This document shows, one piece after another, positions 35,418-46,462 of a stretch of 64,000 bases of DNA (position 1 is its first letter; each line of letters begins with the position of its first letter). The stretch lies in the NCBI GenBank assembly GCA_037179385.1, contig CM074187.1, positions 992,001-1,056,000 of the forward strand, in the 5' to 3' direction. Position numbers and translations under genes: made by a program. The notes under the pieces are model-generated. The model did not search any database and was not told the DNA's origin. It worked only from the letters and a program-made list of their open reading frames with translations. This stretch comes from Holothuria scabra (taxonomy: Eukaryota > Echinodermata > Holothuroidea > Aspidochirotida > Holothuriidae).

Positions 35418-36516
35418 TATGGAACGCCAAAACCGCCATCGCATATGACGATGTACTTCCATTTGGTGGCGTTATTTTACATGACGATGTTAGTTCAAAT
35501 GGCCATCTATCCAGGAATGATGACGTTCTTCCGTTTTTCGACGGTACCAAATCAAACGGCGTTCGATCACGTATAACGATGTACTTCCATTTGGTGGCGT
35601 TATTTTACATGACGATGTTAGTTCAAATGGCCATCTCTCCCAGGAATAATGACGTTCTTCCGTTTTTCCATGTTACCATTGTAAACGGCGTTCGATCAAA
35701 CGGCGATGTGTATCCAAGACGTGTATCTAAGGCGTGTATCCAAGGCGTGTATCCAAGGGGAGTTACCAATGATGACTATTCCATCTAAAGGATGGTTTTG
35801 TAAAAGATGCAGCCAATCAGGTTTGGCTTTGGCTACGTAAAGGCGAGCATTATCATTGCAATGAGTGATCAAACTTGCTGCTTCCCTCCGAAAGTTTTCC
35901 TTCACCTCGTCTTCATTTACGATGTGAAGGGATTCAATTATTTCATCCATCGTCTGATCGTTGAACTTGAACGTTTTGCTTAGGGCAAACAGGTGGTTGT
36001 ATGAGGTTATTAAGCATGCATATGGGACATGTGGGTAACTAACTTAGCCTAGTATATTGAGTAACTAGTATGAAACCGCGCACACACGTGCGAGACCTAG
36101 ATCTCTTTATATGACAACCATTGTGATTGGTTCGATTGTACTTTGCTGAATATGTATACCTGAGAACAGGAACTCCCCTTGGATACACGCCTTGGATACA
36201 CGTCTTAGATACACGTCTTGGATACACATCGCCGTTTGATCGAACGCCGTTTAAGATGGTAACATGGAAAACGGAAGAACGTCATTATTCCTGGGACAGA
36301 TGGCCATGTGAACTAACATCGTCATGTAAAATAACGCCACCAAATGGAAGTACATCGTTATATGTGATCGAACGCCGTTTGATTTGGTAACGTCGAAAAA
36401 CGGAAGAACGTCATCATTCCTGGATAGATGGCCATTTGAACTAACATCTTCATGTAAAATAACGCCACTAAATGGAAGTACATTGTCATATGCGATGGCG
36501 GTTTTGGCGTTCCATA
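35418..36516. mobile_element. Foldback element with ~347-bp inverted arms
   Basis: The left arm, 35,418-35,764, is mirrored by 36,171-36,516; outer ends are TATGGAACGCCAAAACCGCC and its complement. Each arm has two direct ~128-bp subrepeats (for example GATGTACTTCCATTTGGTGG at 35,449 and 35,577) and inner GTGTATCCAAG-type repeats. A ~406-bp unique centre carries a protein-like minus-strand frame. It sits inside LINE codons; flanks GGATTA/GTATTA suggest a short, imperfect target duplication. Confidence 0.85.
35696..36043 (-). CDS. Open frame inside foldback element, origin unknown
   Basis: A 115-codon frame is open from the stop at 36,046 down to 35,696, with ATG codons available at 35,950 and upstream. 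The part from the unique centre has protein-like composition: YACLITSYNHLFALSKTFKF, NDQTMDEIIESLHIVNEDEV, KENFRREAASLITHCNDNAR, LYVAKAKPDWLHLLQNHPLD. It ends inside the arm repeats, where it becomes repeat-encoded. No family was recognised. It could be a captured host exon, a transposase remnant or chance. Confidence 0.35.
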   Translation of the reverse strand, partial: VSYPHVPYACLITSYNHLFALSKTFKFNDQTMDEIIESLHIVNEDEVKENFRREAASLITHCNDNARLYVAKAKPDWLHLLQNHPLDGIVIIGNSPWIHALDTRLRYTSWIHIAV

Positions 36517-36522
36517 GTATTA

Positions 36523-36876
36523 AGTGAGTTACCATATGAGGAGATATTTAGAAACTTGAATTTGTTTTCACTTACTCATAGGCGTCTGAGAGGTGACATG
36601 TTTTTCATGTATAAGTATTTCCATGGACTGATTACTACTGACCGCAGGCTGTTTAAATTCGTACCTGCATGTTCTGTTACAAGAGGGCATACATATAAGA
36701 TTGTTAAATCCAGGTTTAAAACTCTATTGCGGCAGAAGTTCCTTACCCAGCGTTCAATTGATCATTGGAATACTTTACCAGATGATGTAGTAACCTCTAA
36801 AACTTTAGATATATTTAAATGTAGATTGGATATTCATTGGAAGAAATTGCCTGGATTGTTTAATTATAAGTATTAA
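36523..36876 (+). pseudogene. LINE C-terminal domain, continued after foldback
   Basis: The frame reads LSELPYEEIFRNLNLFSLTH, RRLRGDMFFMYKYFHGL and HWNTLPDDVV and then stops at 36,876. RRLRGDM..MYK and WN.LPD.VV are the same landmarks as in the fragment at 31,404. It is the direct continuation of the sequence interrupted at 35,417. Confidence 0.85.
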
Positions 36877-36903
36877 TTTCTAAGCAGTACTTGTTGTCAC
36901 TGT

Positions 36904-37220
36904 CCCAGCGAACATGCCCAGTTGGGCCCCAACTGGGTTTCAGCTGGGCTACTTGCTGGACCCCAGCTGGGGCCCATTCGAGTTTGTCAGGTGTTCCCAC
37001 GTGGGGCCCAACTGGGCTAGCCTTTCCCAGCTGAAACCCAGCAAGGCTTCAGTTATTGAATCTGGGCTCAGCTGGGCTTCATCTGAGCATCAACTGGGAA
37101 AGGCTAGTCCAGTTGGGCCCCACGTGGGAACACCTGACAAACACGAATGGGCCCCAGCTGGGGCCCAGCAAGTAGTCCAGCTGAAACCCAGTTGGGGCCC
37201 AGCTGGGCATGTTGGCTGGG
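36904..37220. mobile_element. 317-bp palindromic element of CCCAGCTGGGC motifs
   Basis: Two 127-bp arms (36,904-37,030 and 37,094-37,220) are near-perfect reverse complements around a 63-bp centre. Outer ends are CCCAGCGAACATGCCCAG and CTGGGCATGTTGGCTGGG. Inside, motifs such as CAACTGGG, CAGCTGGG and GGGGCCCA recur and are themselves palindromic, so the whole strand can fold on several scales. It lies in the LINE 3' end. No target duplication is evident. Confidence 0.85.
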
Positions 37221-37601
37221 ATATGGATTGGTTTTCCTTTCTTTTGGAGGGATGAAGTTGATGTGATGTGACGTGATGTCATGTGACGGCTGTTTTACCT
37301 AAAGCATTTCGAATACAAAGTTTGAATGCTCGAAACGGGCCTAAAATCTGGGATTTGGGAAAAAATTGAAAAATACTTAGTTCTTGTAAAGGAAAATAGG
37401 AAAAATTTGATTTTACGGAAGAACGTGTGTTCCCGCGCCTAGAAATTCCTACATCTCAGCAATTTCAGTTTTCCCAACGAACTTTATCTCTAGCCCCCAA
37501 AACTGTCTTGAGCCCACGGTAGCCCATGTGAATGAAGTTGAACTGACGCAAACTAGTGTACATTGTTACCGCACTGGCATACGCGCGGGTTGGGGCATTG
37601 G

Positions 37602-38649
37602 AAGTGGCGTCACCAGACTTTTCAATGGAGCACTGGGGTGGCACGACAATTTTGCAGGGGGAACTTCTGGACTCTGACTCGCGCCACCGAGCGTGAAGCG
37701 AGAGGCCCAACGGGGTGGGTCCAGGGGGATCGCCTTAGGACCCCTGGACTCCACCAGGGGCAAAGTCACGGTGTGGGTGCAGGGGGTGAAGCTCCTGAGT
37801 TTAAGCGTGTTCGTGAGGTATTAAATTTGTTATTTTAGGGTAATTTTATTGACTTGACACTGGTCTTAAAATTACTGTACGTCCTGGGTAACTTCAAGTA
37901 AGCTTTTTGGTTAAACACACACGTGACTTATATACCAATAGCGGACCGGGCTGACATCTTGAAAAAAGAGAAGAAGAACCATAGAGCAAGAAGTTGATGG
38001 GCAGTTCAATGTGAGTCTCGGTGGGGTCCAGGGGGCTTTGGAAACTCCTGGGTTAACCATGTTTGTGAGGTATTTAAGTCATTGATTTTGGGTAATTCTA
38101 TGTTCTTTACACTGAACAGGTCTAAAAATTATTTCCAGGGCAACGTAAAAGTAAGAATTTATTACTGGTAACAAAACAAGTGAAATACTATCAACAGAGG
38201 ATCCACCTGACATTTTGAAGAAGGTGAGCTGAACTAGAAAGAGAAAGTTGATGGACAACTAGATGTGTTCCTCTTAAGGAAAAATGTAGGGCTAATCCTG
38301 CTTGAACGATTACCTGAGCTGTGCTACGGTCCCACTCTTAATTGGCGTAGTCAGATCTATGGAAGTGTGCAGAAAATTTTGAAAAAAAAAAAAACACAGC
38401 CCCTCAGACAGCCGAATATTACATTTCCCAGGTGTGTTTGTAATATTTTCATTTGAAAAGGATGAGAATTTTCTGACCTTTCTTGTCAAAAGAAGAATCA
38501 AATCTTAAGAAAAAGTCCATAGTCACCCTCTGACTACAGGAGACATATCTTTTTTAAATCTCAAATCTCAGTTGGGGGAACACGGGGACACATGATTTTT
38601 AAGGGGGGGGGGGGGACACGTCCCCTGCCCCCTCTTGGCGTCGCCACTG
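37602..38649. mobile_element. hAT-like non-autonomous element (1048 bp)
   Basis: The left end AAGTGGCGTCACCAG and right end CTTGGCGTCGCCACTG are inverted. Flanks GGCATTGG (37,594-37,601) and TGCATTGG (38,650-38,657) match at 7 of 8. A G-homopolymer lies close to the right end. Internal frames give no transposase motif. Confidence 0.65.
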
Positions 38650-40138
38650 TGCATTGGGCCATGCCCCACTCACGGAAACCATTTTTTAGATCCTAGAAAA
38701 AGTAGCCTACTTAAATAACACGGAAAACAAATCAATTCAAAAGGTAGTTTACGTGGCACCTGATTGCGTGAAAGGACACCCAACTTCTCACAAATTTTCA
38801 AAAGGGAAGGGATCGTCTCCCCAAGCCCCGTCAGTGATGAAATCTTTACCTCCCGACCCCAAAAATACTCAAATATGTCACTCTGAATTTTTTGACGATT
38901 TTTTGATGCTCTTCGTTGGAATATTTGGGGGAAGGTGAATCGTACTTGTGTAAAGGAAAACTGTAACTTATGGAGAAAACTGTCCGGACCCGAAATTTTA
39001 CGTATGAAATTCAGACACCGCACGTGGGGGGGGGGGGGGGGCGGGGGTCGCACGTAACCTTAAAATCATATGGAGCTGAGCTTAAGTACTTAAGTGTCTG
39101 AATCAATGTAAACTTATGTAAATGTACTCGTTTTATTTAAGACATGGTCACATATTCTTCTTGAAATTGCCATGAACGAGGTATACAACCAGTATATTGT
39201 TACTGGGGATCATCTGTTGTTACCATTTTGCGTGAGGCGAGGCTTCGTTTATTGAAGCCTTGGGATGACTGGCTAGGGTTAAGTAAATAATTGTGCCTGA
39301 AATGCACCCTCAAAATCCAACTATGAAGTAAAGAAAACACAATGATCTACTTGTTCATCAGTTAACCATATCCGCCCTAGAATTTTCCTCTGCAATCTGT
39401 CACCTGAACATTACAGCCTGCTTTAAGTTAACCCACCCGCCTTCAACTGAATTAACGCATATCGTATAGGACGTGCTCTTCAACAATTGTTTTTAAATGT
39501 TCGATTTTAATACCCTTCTTCATCGGCATGAATTCATCCTCAGTTTTCGCTCAAACATCATATTCCTCATATAAAGAACGTGGATATGAATTGAACTTTA
39601 AGTGTGTTTTTCATAATGAGGGAGAAATGTATTCAGTAACTTTTAATCAATTAAATCTAAGTAGAATCCCAAATATTTGCAGAGCACAAGATCCTCATTT
39701 AGTGCTGATGTTTCTGTCATCATTAGGGAATGTTTCTGCTTTTTGTTTATAGTACTCTCGCGTGTAGATTCGTTTTGTGTCCTCTCTGCTGGTATTGTTT
39801 TCTTCATGTTTACTACCTGTCCTAAGCAGCTTTAGTTCTAGCTGTGTTTTGTATGCTTGTTTTGCTTTTTTTTTTCAAGGGAGTGTTCTCAGTGCCTTTT
39901 TGATAAGTTTTTAAAGGTAGTGGAGAAACATATAAATGAATGAAATGAAAAATGAATGAATGTTTTTAATTTTCATGCTATTTTTATCGCTTCCTGTAAG
40001 ACTGGGTCTTGAATTTTTTGTCACTTTTTACAGGCTGGGCTAGCTTTAATTGGTCACTGTAATAACCTTAGGATTGAAGAGCGTCCATATCCAGGGCTAC
40101 CGCACTGATTGTTCCTTGCTGTTGTAGTATTCGAGTAA
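38650..40138. other. No gene recognised
   Basis: Contains a G-homopolymer near 39,026-39,043 next to a CGCACGTGG motif (possible further element end) and otherwise AT-rich sequence. Short open frames look random. Confidence 0.6.
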
Positions 40139-40300
40139 AGGCAGGTATCACCCTATACCGTTCCAATTCTTTCATTCTTCTTACTTCTAGCCCCTCCCCA
40201 GCTGTTTACTAAAACTCATCCTTATCCAGGTACACTCTTAGTTTATTGCTTGACGATGTATCCTGGTGTAATCAGGCAAAATACTCTCAATGCATTCCAG
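40139..40300 (+). mobile_element. TTAA-type MITE, copy 4 (truncated)
   Basis: It begins AGGCAGGTATCACCCTATAC after GTAA (decayed TTAA) and contains CGTTCCAATTCTTTC and AAAACTCATCCTTATCCAGG, matching the first half of the copy at 33,583. The second half is lost. Confidence 0.65.
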
Positions 40301-40880
40301 GCATGGATCCAGAAATTTCGATAAGGAAACTAACTACGGAACACCATCTCAAAGCGGAGCAGTATAAGATTGGCCTGGAGCCTACAGGAAATTTTGAATA
40401 ATCTCAACCCTCCATGCAGCCGGAAATGGCTTTTTCCAAGCTTGAAAGTCAGTTGTCTAAGCAGTCGTTTTGGAGCAAGTTTGCAATAAAATTTATACCC
40501 CAATAAAATTAATTAGGCTAATTTCCGACAATGATCAGGAAATTACCAAATAAAGTTTATGTGCTTGAATGGTTTTAAAGTTTTTTCCCCGGGAATAGTA
40601 CGTGGGATTATAGTCTTAATAATTCCTTCCTCATCCAGTTCATAAGTCCTGTCCTCTACTGTTCATTTTGTTCATTATGTAAGTCCTGTTACTTTTGCTC
40701 CCTGAAGCTATTCGTACATTGCACAGTTCTTGGCGTACCTCCACGTACCTAGGCGGACATAGCCGCCATAGCAAGATCATCAAAACATCAGTTTCAACAT
40801 ATGGCTCAAAACTTGGCACAGGCAAGGTGTATGCGTTGGCCCACTGCATTTTTAATTTTTTTTTATTTATACCGATCAAG

Positions 40881-43553
40881 CAGGGGTGGCGCCAGCGGGG
40901 GGGGGGGGGGGGGTCGGCGGTTTCGTCGGGGAGGCCTACAATAAAAAATAAAAATAAAAAAGAATAAAAAAGGCAAAAAAAAAGTACAAGCATTAAAGTT
41001 ACTGGGTGTGTGATCTTGAACATATTTTTTGTTTTGAAATTCCATTTTAAACCAAATCGGAATAGATTTCAATCACTTCTTCTTCTAGTTCCGTTTTACC
41101 TCATTCCATGTACCTTGTCCTAGCTCCTCCCTCGTCGGGGAAGGATGGCAATTTCCTTCGGGGAGGCCTAAACATGAAAAACGTAAAGGACTGAAGTTAG
41201 TGGGATGGATGATCATGAACTGTTTTTTTTTTTTCTTTATGAACTATTTTTTCTTTTGTAACGGTAGTTTAATGGATATCTGAATCTGTTTAATCACTTC
41301 TTACTAGCTCTGCTATCCCTAATCTCATCTTCAACCCGTAAGGTCATGCCCCCCTTGGGGAAGACTGCCCTTCCTTTTGTTGTTGAGAAAATATATTTTC
41401 GTCGGTGAGCCTTCATCTACATGCTCCGATAAACTGATAAAGATGCGGGTCTGATAAACTTCAGTCACCCTGGCGATCTTTTTGATTTTGCTCACTAGAA
41501 GACCACATTCTTCAAGGAAACTCACAATTCCGATTTTCCTTACAAAAACAGACGAGAAGTTGTTCATGTGCATGCAGTGCCCAGTGGTCTGCCCTCTATC
41601 CTGCCCCGACAAACCGAAGTGGGAGAACGTCTCCCAATTAGTCGGACTGAAAATTCATTTGAAGCCACCTTGTAACGTGACATATTTTCAAAAATTCAAA
41701 TTCGTTGGAAGTAAAATCATTTTGAGTCTGGAGTTCGGTCAGTCACGTAGAAAATCTCATCTATTTAGCGGACCTTGCAATGGAATACAACGACGATTTC
41801 TAAAATAGAGACAAAACACTAGTATGTTTTCAATTCCGTTGCAGTTTTCCCCCGAAAAGAGACAAGTAATTTTTTGATCACGTAGCACTTGGGTTTTTTT
41901 CTTTTGAAGTGAAACTTTCATCATATTTCAAAGAAAAGCTCAAAATAAAGACTGCTTCTAGTTACAAGTCTGGGAAATGGAATTTCCAGCTGTCTGAGTG
42001 GTTAGATTTTTTTAACAATTTCTTGTACGCTCCGAGCCAAATGATGGTGGCGCTCCGCTTAGATAGTGTTTTTTGGTCGAACGGATTACTTTAACAGAAC
42101 AATGCAATCTTGCAAATTATTCTTTGTTTTGGGGAAATATTATGAAGCGAAAATTTTATTCCCGAAGAAAGCTCAAAATAATGACTGTACGAGCCCGGGA
42201 AATGCCGTTTTTGCTATCTGGGGATTCTCAATTTTTCAAAAGTTTCTGTGCTCTGCACCTTGATAGTCTTTCGGGCAGAATAACATTTTCCGACGCAAAA
42301 CACAATTCTCGCCCCTTTGAAACGCTCCCATACGTCTATGTTAATATATAAAATATTTAAGTTCAAATATATGGGAAGCCAAAGTGTTTTCGCGGGAGAA
42401 TTTTCCAATATGGTCCGAGGGCCTTAATCTGCATGATGATATTCAGTAGCCCCAACAAAACTACTTGATTTTTCTCATAAGAAAATGTCTTGTTTAGATT
42501 CTTCTATAAAACCCTTAATATGTCATAAAATTACAAGTTTTCTCTCATATAAACTTCAGATTGTGCCGAAAGCGGCAAAAATTTCCAATTTCGATGGTAC
42601 AATAAATAACCAAAGCCATCTTTGATAATCACCCCAACATTCTACCTAATTTTTATATTGAAAATCACATTACTTAAAAACTTGAATCCAAATATTTCAT
42701 AATATTCGTACCAAAAAAATCAATTTCATTACAGGATATTAGCCTTTAAGGAGATCTGTCATGGCTACCAAAGTTTTTAGGAAAGAACTTCGGTTCCCAA
42801 TTATAATACCCGACCACTGGTTCATTACTCCTATTAGTTGCTTCAATGAGCAGTAGATTTGATTACCATTCTGGTACAACAGAAGCCCAGCAACTTTGGG
42901 GTTCAAATAACAACTTACAACAAATCCTGAAATAAGTGATGGCAAAAAAGGAAATCAAATCACTTAAAGTGCACTGGAGGGCTACATCCCCTTTCAGTTT
43001 ATTCTGAGATAAAGTTCTATGAAATGTCAACCTTCATTGTCATTTTCAAATGCTTAAATGGGCATATAATTAGTACTGAGAACATTCCTGACGAGATTGT
43101 TCTAAGGGTATTTTTGCCGACATGAAATTTCAAAAGTTAATTCTCCAATAAAGTAAGCTCATAATTTTCAAATCTTCGTTCAAAAAGGTAAAACCTTTTC
43201 GGGCAGCCTTCTAAGTACGTAGGCCTAATACGATTAAATGTGTAAACCCAAAATATCTTCAGCTGTCGCCTATATAACGTTTTTGATTTTGCCCATGTGG
43301 AAGTTCTTCAAAAAACAACTCAACTTTTTAACGGTCCTTACAAAAGACAAATTTCTGTCAAAAATTTTAAATTTTTTCGTCAAAATAAAATCCAGATTTT
43401 AAAGTATTTGTTGAAAAGAAAGCCAAAACTTCAAAATCTGTTAAGTCACGTCCTACCAGGACTGACTCAAGGCCTTTGTAGGGTCCTTGACATGCTGACC
43501 CCCCTATCAGGGAGCTTGGCCCCCCTGTCGGGGAAATCCTGGCGCCACCCCTG
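40881..43553. mobile_element. hAT-like non-autonomous element (2673 bp)
   Basis: The left terminus is CAGGGGTGGCGCCAG and the right CTGGCGCCACCCCTG, a perfect 15-bp inverted repeat starting with the hAT-typical CAGGG. Flanks CGATCAAG and ACATCAAG match at 6 of 8. A G-homopolymer is just inside the left end. One hairpin-core repeat lies at about 42,023-42,067. No transposase frame was recognised; the interior looks like low-coding repeat sequence. Confidence 0.72.
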
Positions 43554-44038
43554 ACATCAAGAATTAGTTTTAGTAGCGTACTACTGTAAATGTACCTTTA
43601 AAATTTCCTGTACAACATACTGATGATGAAACCCAACTTCAACTGGAATAAATGGGTTTCCTTTTTGTAATTGTCACAGTTTTTCTAGGCCTCAATTTCT
43701 AAACTTTGGGGCTGGGGTGATATAGATACGAGCAAAACATTGGGTAAATGATCCTTAGGCTGTATTTGCGTCATGTTCTTGATTGCTCCGGAACATGTCG
43801 AGAACATGGTAACCCCTTATACGCATTTTCAAACACCCTAGCGCGGTATAGTCATCACGGACACCCGTCCCTAAAAGGTCGTTCTAGTGGTTTATTCCTC
43901 TCGGGTACATGCTCTTCTTAATTTAAGTCATTATGCTATCCATGTTTCTTTACATTCGTGAGAAGATATCTCCGCCATCTTCTTCATTCTTCGTTCTCGC
44001 TGCTTCTCCGGAGAGCTGCTATGAAATTGCTTCTCGAA
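43554..44038. other. Spacer between two hAT-like elements
   Basis: About 480 bp with no recognised gene or repeat. The last 8 bases are the left target copy of the next element. Confidence 0.6.
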
Positions 44039-46454
44039 CACTAGCGTAGCCAGCCGGGGGGGGGGGGGCAGGGGGGCAGAGTGCCCCCCACAGAAATTTT
44101 TGGGACGCGATGGGCGATGTTGAAAAAATTAAGGAGAGCCCCCCCACCAAAAAATAAATAAATAAAAAAGATAAACGGCAAGAGGAGGTAGGGAATCGGG
44201 GGCATTTTTTTTTTACAGTTTTTCGGGAAGGGGGGGGGCTTTTAGTCGTTACGATAAAGTATGCAGTCCCCGACGGCGACTAGTCTCCCCGATGGTTTAC
44301 CTGTTTTTTGCTCTCAAGGGACAATTTCCCTAATAAGAACCCTAAATTTTCGGCGCGCTACGCGCGCTGTAGATTCACTCCAGTTTTTTCAAAAGTTACA
44401 TTCCACATATCTAGAGAGTGTAAGTCCTGTCAACCTTACCAAGTAACAAGTAGGCAGAGTACACAGGTTATGTAGAGGTCGTAAATTTAATCCCATACAA
44501 CAAAGCAGAGTTGCTGTTCTCTTGTGTATGACATGCGATAGGTCAGTTGGTGAGCGACTCACGGAGCATAGTTTGGCTATTTTACTGGGTATTTCAGGTA
44601 GTTTCGACACAATTTAGGTTATCCCCGATAAGGTCTACAACCCCTACAGTTTATATTTTTTTCTTTTTGTTCTTAATAATTACATAGGCTATGTTATTTT
44701 TGTAAGCCTACCAAAAGTTTTCGCCCGCTTCGCGCGCTTTGCAATCTCACGATTCAGACTCAAAAGAACACTATCAGTGCGCAACTCAGCTTTTAAAATA
44801 TTAAGTAATATTGTGCAAAATGTGCCCCAGCTGCAATGGCATGTGATAGTTAGGCTCCTTCATATCCCCTTCTCACCACCCCTCGACATAGGGGCTGTCG
44901 GAACTTGTGGTCGCTGGCATGGCAGTCCCCCTGTCGGGAATAATCTGTCGCCTTCCCATGGTCGGTTTAGTTATTTTGGCTTTCAAAAGAGTTATTTCTG
45001 CGATAAAACCCAAAATTTTCGGTACGCTTTGCACACTCTTCCTCAGTTCCGTTACCTAGAGCTAATAAAGTACAAACCCTTCCCATCTTTTCAAGTAAAT
45101 TAATAAGTAGAATGAATGGATTAATGTACATGTCGGGAATTTCATCTCATTTCGCTAAACTTAGTTAATAATCTCTTGTGTCAGTCGTGCGGTACGAACT
45201 CGAAGAAGGAAGTACAATACAAGTTGTGCCCGATAGGGCCCAAACGCCGGGACAATTGACCTATACAAGCTGTAAATAAGTACAGATTCTTTTTAGTGTA
45301 GGCTAACCCAAAAAGTTTTCGCCCACTTTTCCACGGTTAAATCAGTGCGGAAATATCTTCCTCTAACATATACAAGTTTTATGTCGTATATGACTCGCAA
45401 TGGCAGGTATAGTGCACAGCTTTTCTTCAAATCTCCCTCACCAACTCATCTACGGCATCCTGGCTGTCGGGGCTTGGGGTCGCTACCCACCCAACCCCTC
45501 CCCCGTTCCACCCACCCAACCCCTCCCCCGAGCCACTCTCCGAACGGGGGAGTGGCTCTTAGTCGGGCAAATCCTGGCACCAAGGGGGTACACCCAGGGA
45601 GACAGGCCCATAGCCAGGGGGTTCAGGGGGTTCGCCCTTACTCCCGCCCAGACTTAAATTTTTTTTTTTATTTAAATGGAGTTTTGGCGTTTTTCAGAAC
45701 AAAATATCAATTCCGCTGGTTTGGTCAATGTAAGCCTTATGAGTAGCTGTTTTGTTTCAGTGCAACACAATTCCCTAGGGCCCCATTGACTCGTACAGTA
45801 ACCCTCTTACAGCCACACACTAACTCTCGAGGGAATAAGGAAAACATTGATACAAGATTGAAAATGTCCAAAAATTCTAGCTTAGGTGTTCACCAGATCG
45901 CTCAATTTTGATGTTTTGGGCGCTTCACTCCCTCAAGAAAATGCCGAACCCTAGTGGCGGCGATGAAAAATGAAAAAGTGGGGGCTAAAGGTATGTTCAG
46001 CCCCTCAATATTTGTCAAGTGCTCTAGTTAAGAAGCGGGGAGAATTTCGAAGTTGGGCTGAACATATTCTTGCTTAGAACACTCGGGAAGTGCCGTTTCC
46101 GGTCATCTGAGGGGTTTGTAAAGCCAAAACTTTCCTGGCACGCTCCGCGCCAATCGAAGGTAGAGCTCCACTTAGAAACATGTCATAACATTTTTCATAG
46201 ATTGATTTTTTTTTTGCATTAATTGAGAAATTTCAGAAATGAGATCCATATTTCCAGGCTGGGAACATGCAGCATAAAACACTCGGAAAGTGCCGTTTCC
46301 GGACATCTGGGGGGTTTCTAAAACCAAAAATTTTCTTGTACGCTCCGCGCCAACTGATGGTGGCGCTCCGCTTAGATAGTCCTGTCGGTCAAGATTGGGG
46401 ACGATGTGTCGACTTTGCCCCCCCCCCCACAAGAAAATCCTGGCTACGCCCCTG
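44039..46454. mobile_element. hAT-like element with perfect 8-bp target duplication (2416 bp)
   Basis: TTCTCGAA occurs immediately outside both ends (44,031-44,038 and 46,455-46,462). The left end CACTAGCGTAGCCAGCC and right end CCTGGCTACGCCCCTG are inverted with mismatches. An interior G-homopolymer lies near the left end and a C-homopolymer near the right. Two hairpin-core repeats lie at 46,140 and 46,338. No transposase is encoded, so it is non-autonomous. Confidence 0.8.
46140..46380 (+). repeat. Two tandem units with GCGCCA...TGGCGC hairpin core
   Basis: CGCTCCGCGCCAA at 46,140 and 46,340 begin similar units about 198 bp apart; the second continues GATGGTGGCGCTCCGCTTAG. Each is preceded by AGTGCCGTTTCCGG. 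The same unit recurs at 42,027, in reverse at 48,709-50,525, and at 58,976 and 59,210. Confidence 0.75.
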
Positions 46455-46462
46455 TTCTCGAA

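Larger units (their letters stand above)
33005..37290 (+). mobile_element. Decayed CR1/L2-type LINE with three nested insertions
   Basis: In order: endonuclease C-terminus (33,040-33,472), connecting region, TTAA MITE (33,583-33,873), reverse transcriptase (33,889-34,951 and on to about 35,417), foldback element (35,418-36,516), the rest of the C-terminal domain (36,523-36,876), a 317-bp palindrome (36,904-37,220), and a GATGTGATGTGACGTGATG tail near 37,258-37,286. Removing the foldback restores LVPGL-SELPYE across the junction. Frameshifts and stops make it inactive. ORF1 is absent. Confidence 0.85.

Noticed and set aside
35268..35788. Frames with repeated MYFHLVALFYMTMLVQMAI peptides
   Set aside because: They come from the direct subrepeats in the foldback arms; only the first part (VRPALEYGLPTWSPF) is genuine LINE sequence.
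36914..37282. Frames on both strands rich in MPSWAPTGFQLGYLL-type peptides
   Set aside because: They are read-outs of the palindromic CCCAGCTGGG element; the same peptide appears from both strands because of the inverted repeat.
45345..45746. Proline-rich frame near 45,480-45,540
   Set aside because: It arises from C-rich simple sequence inside the hAT-like element; no domain or start context supports it.
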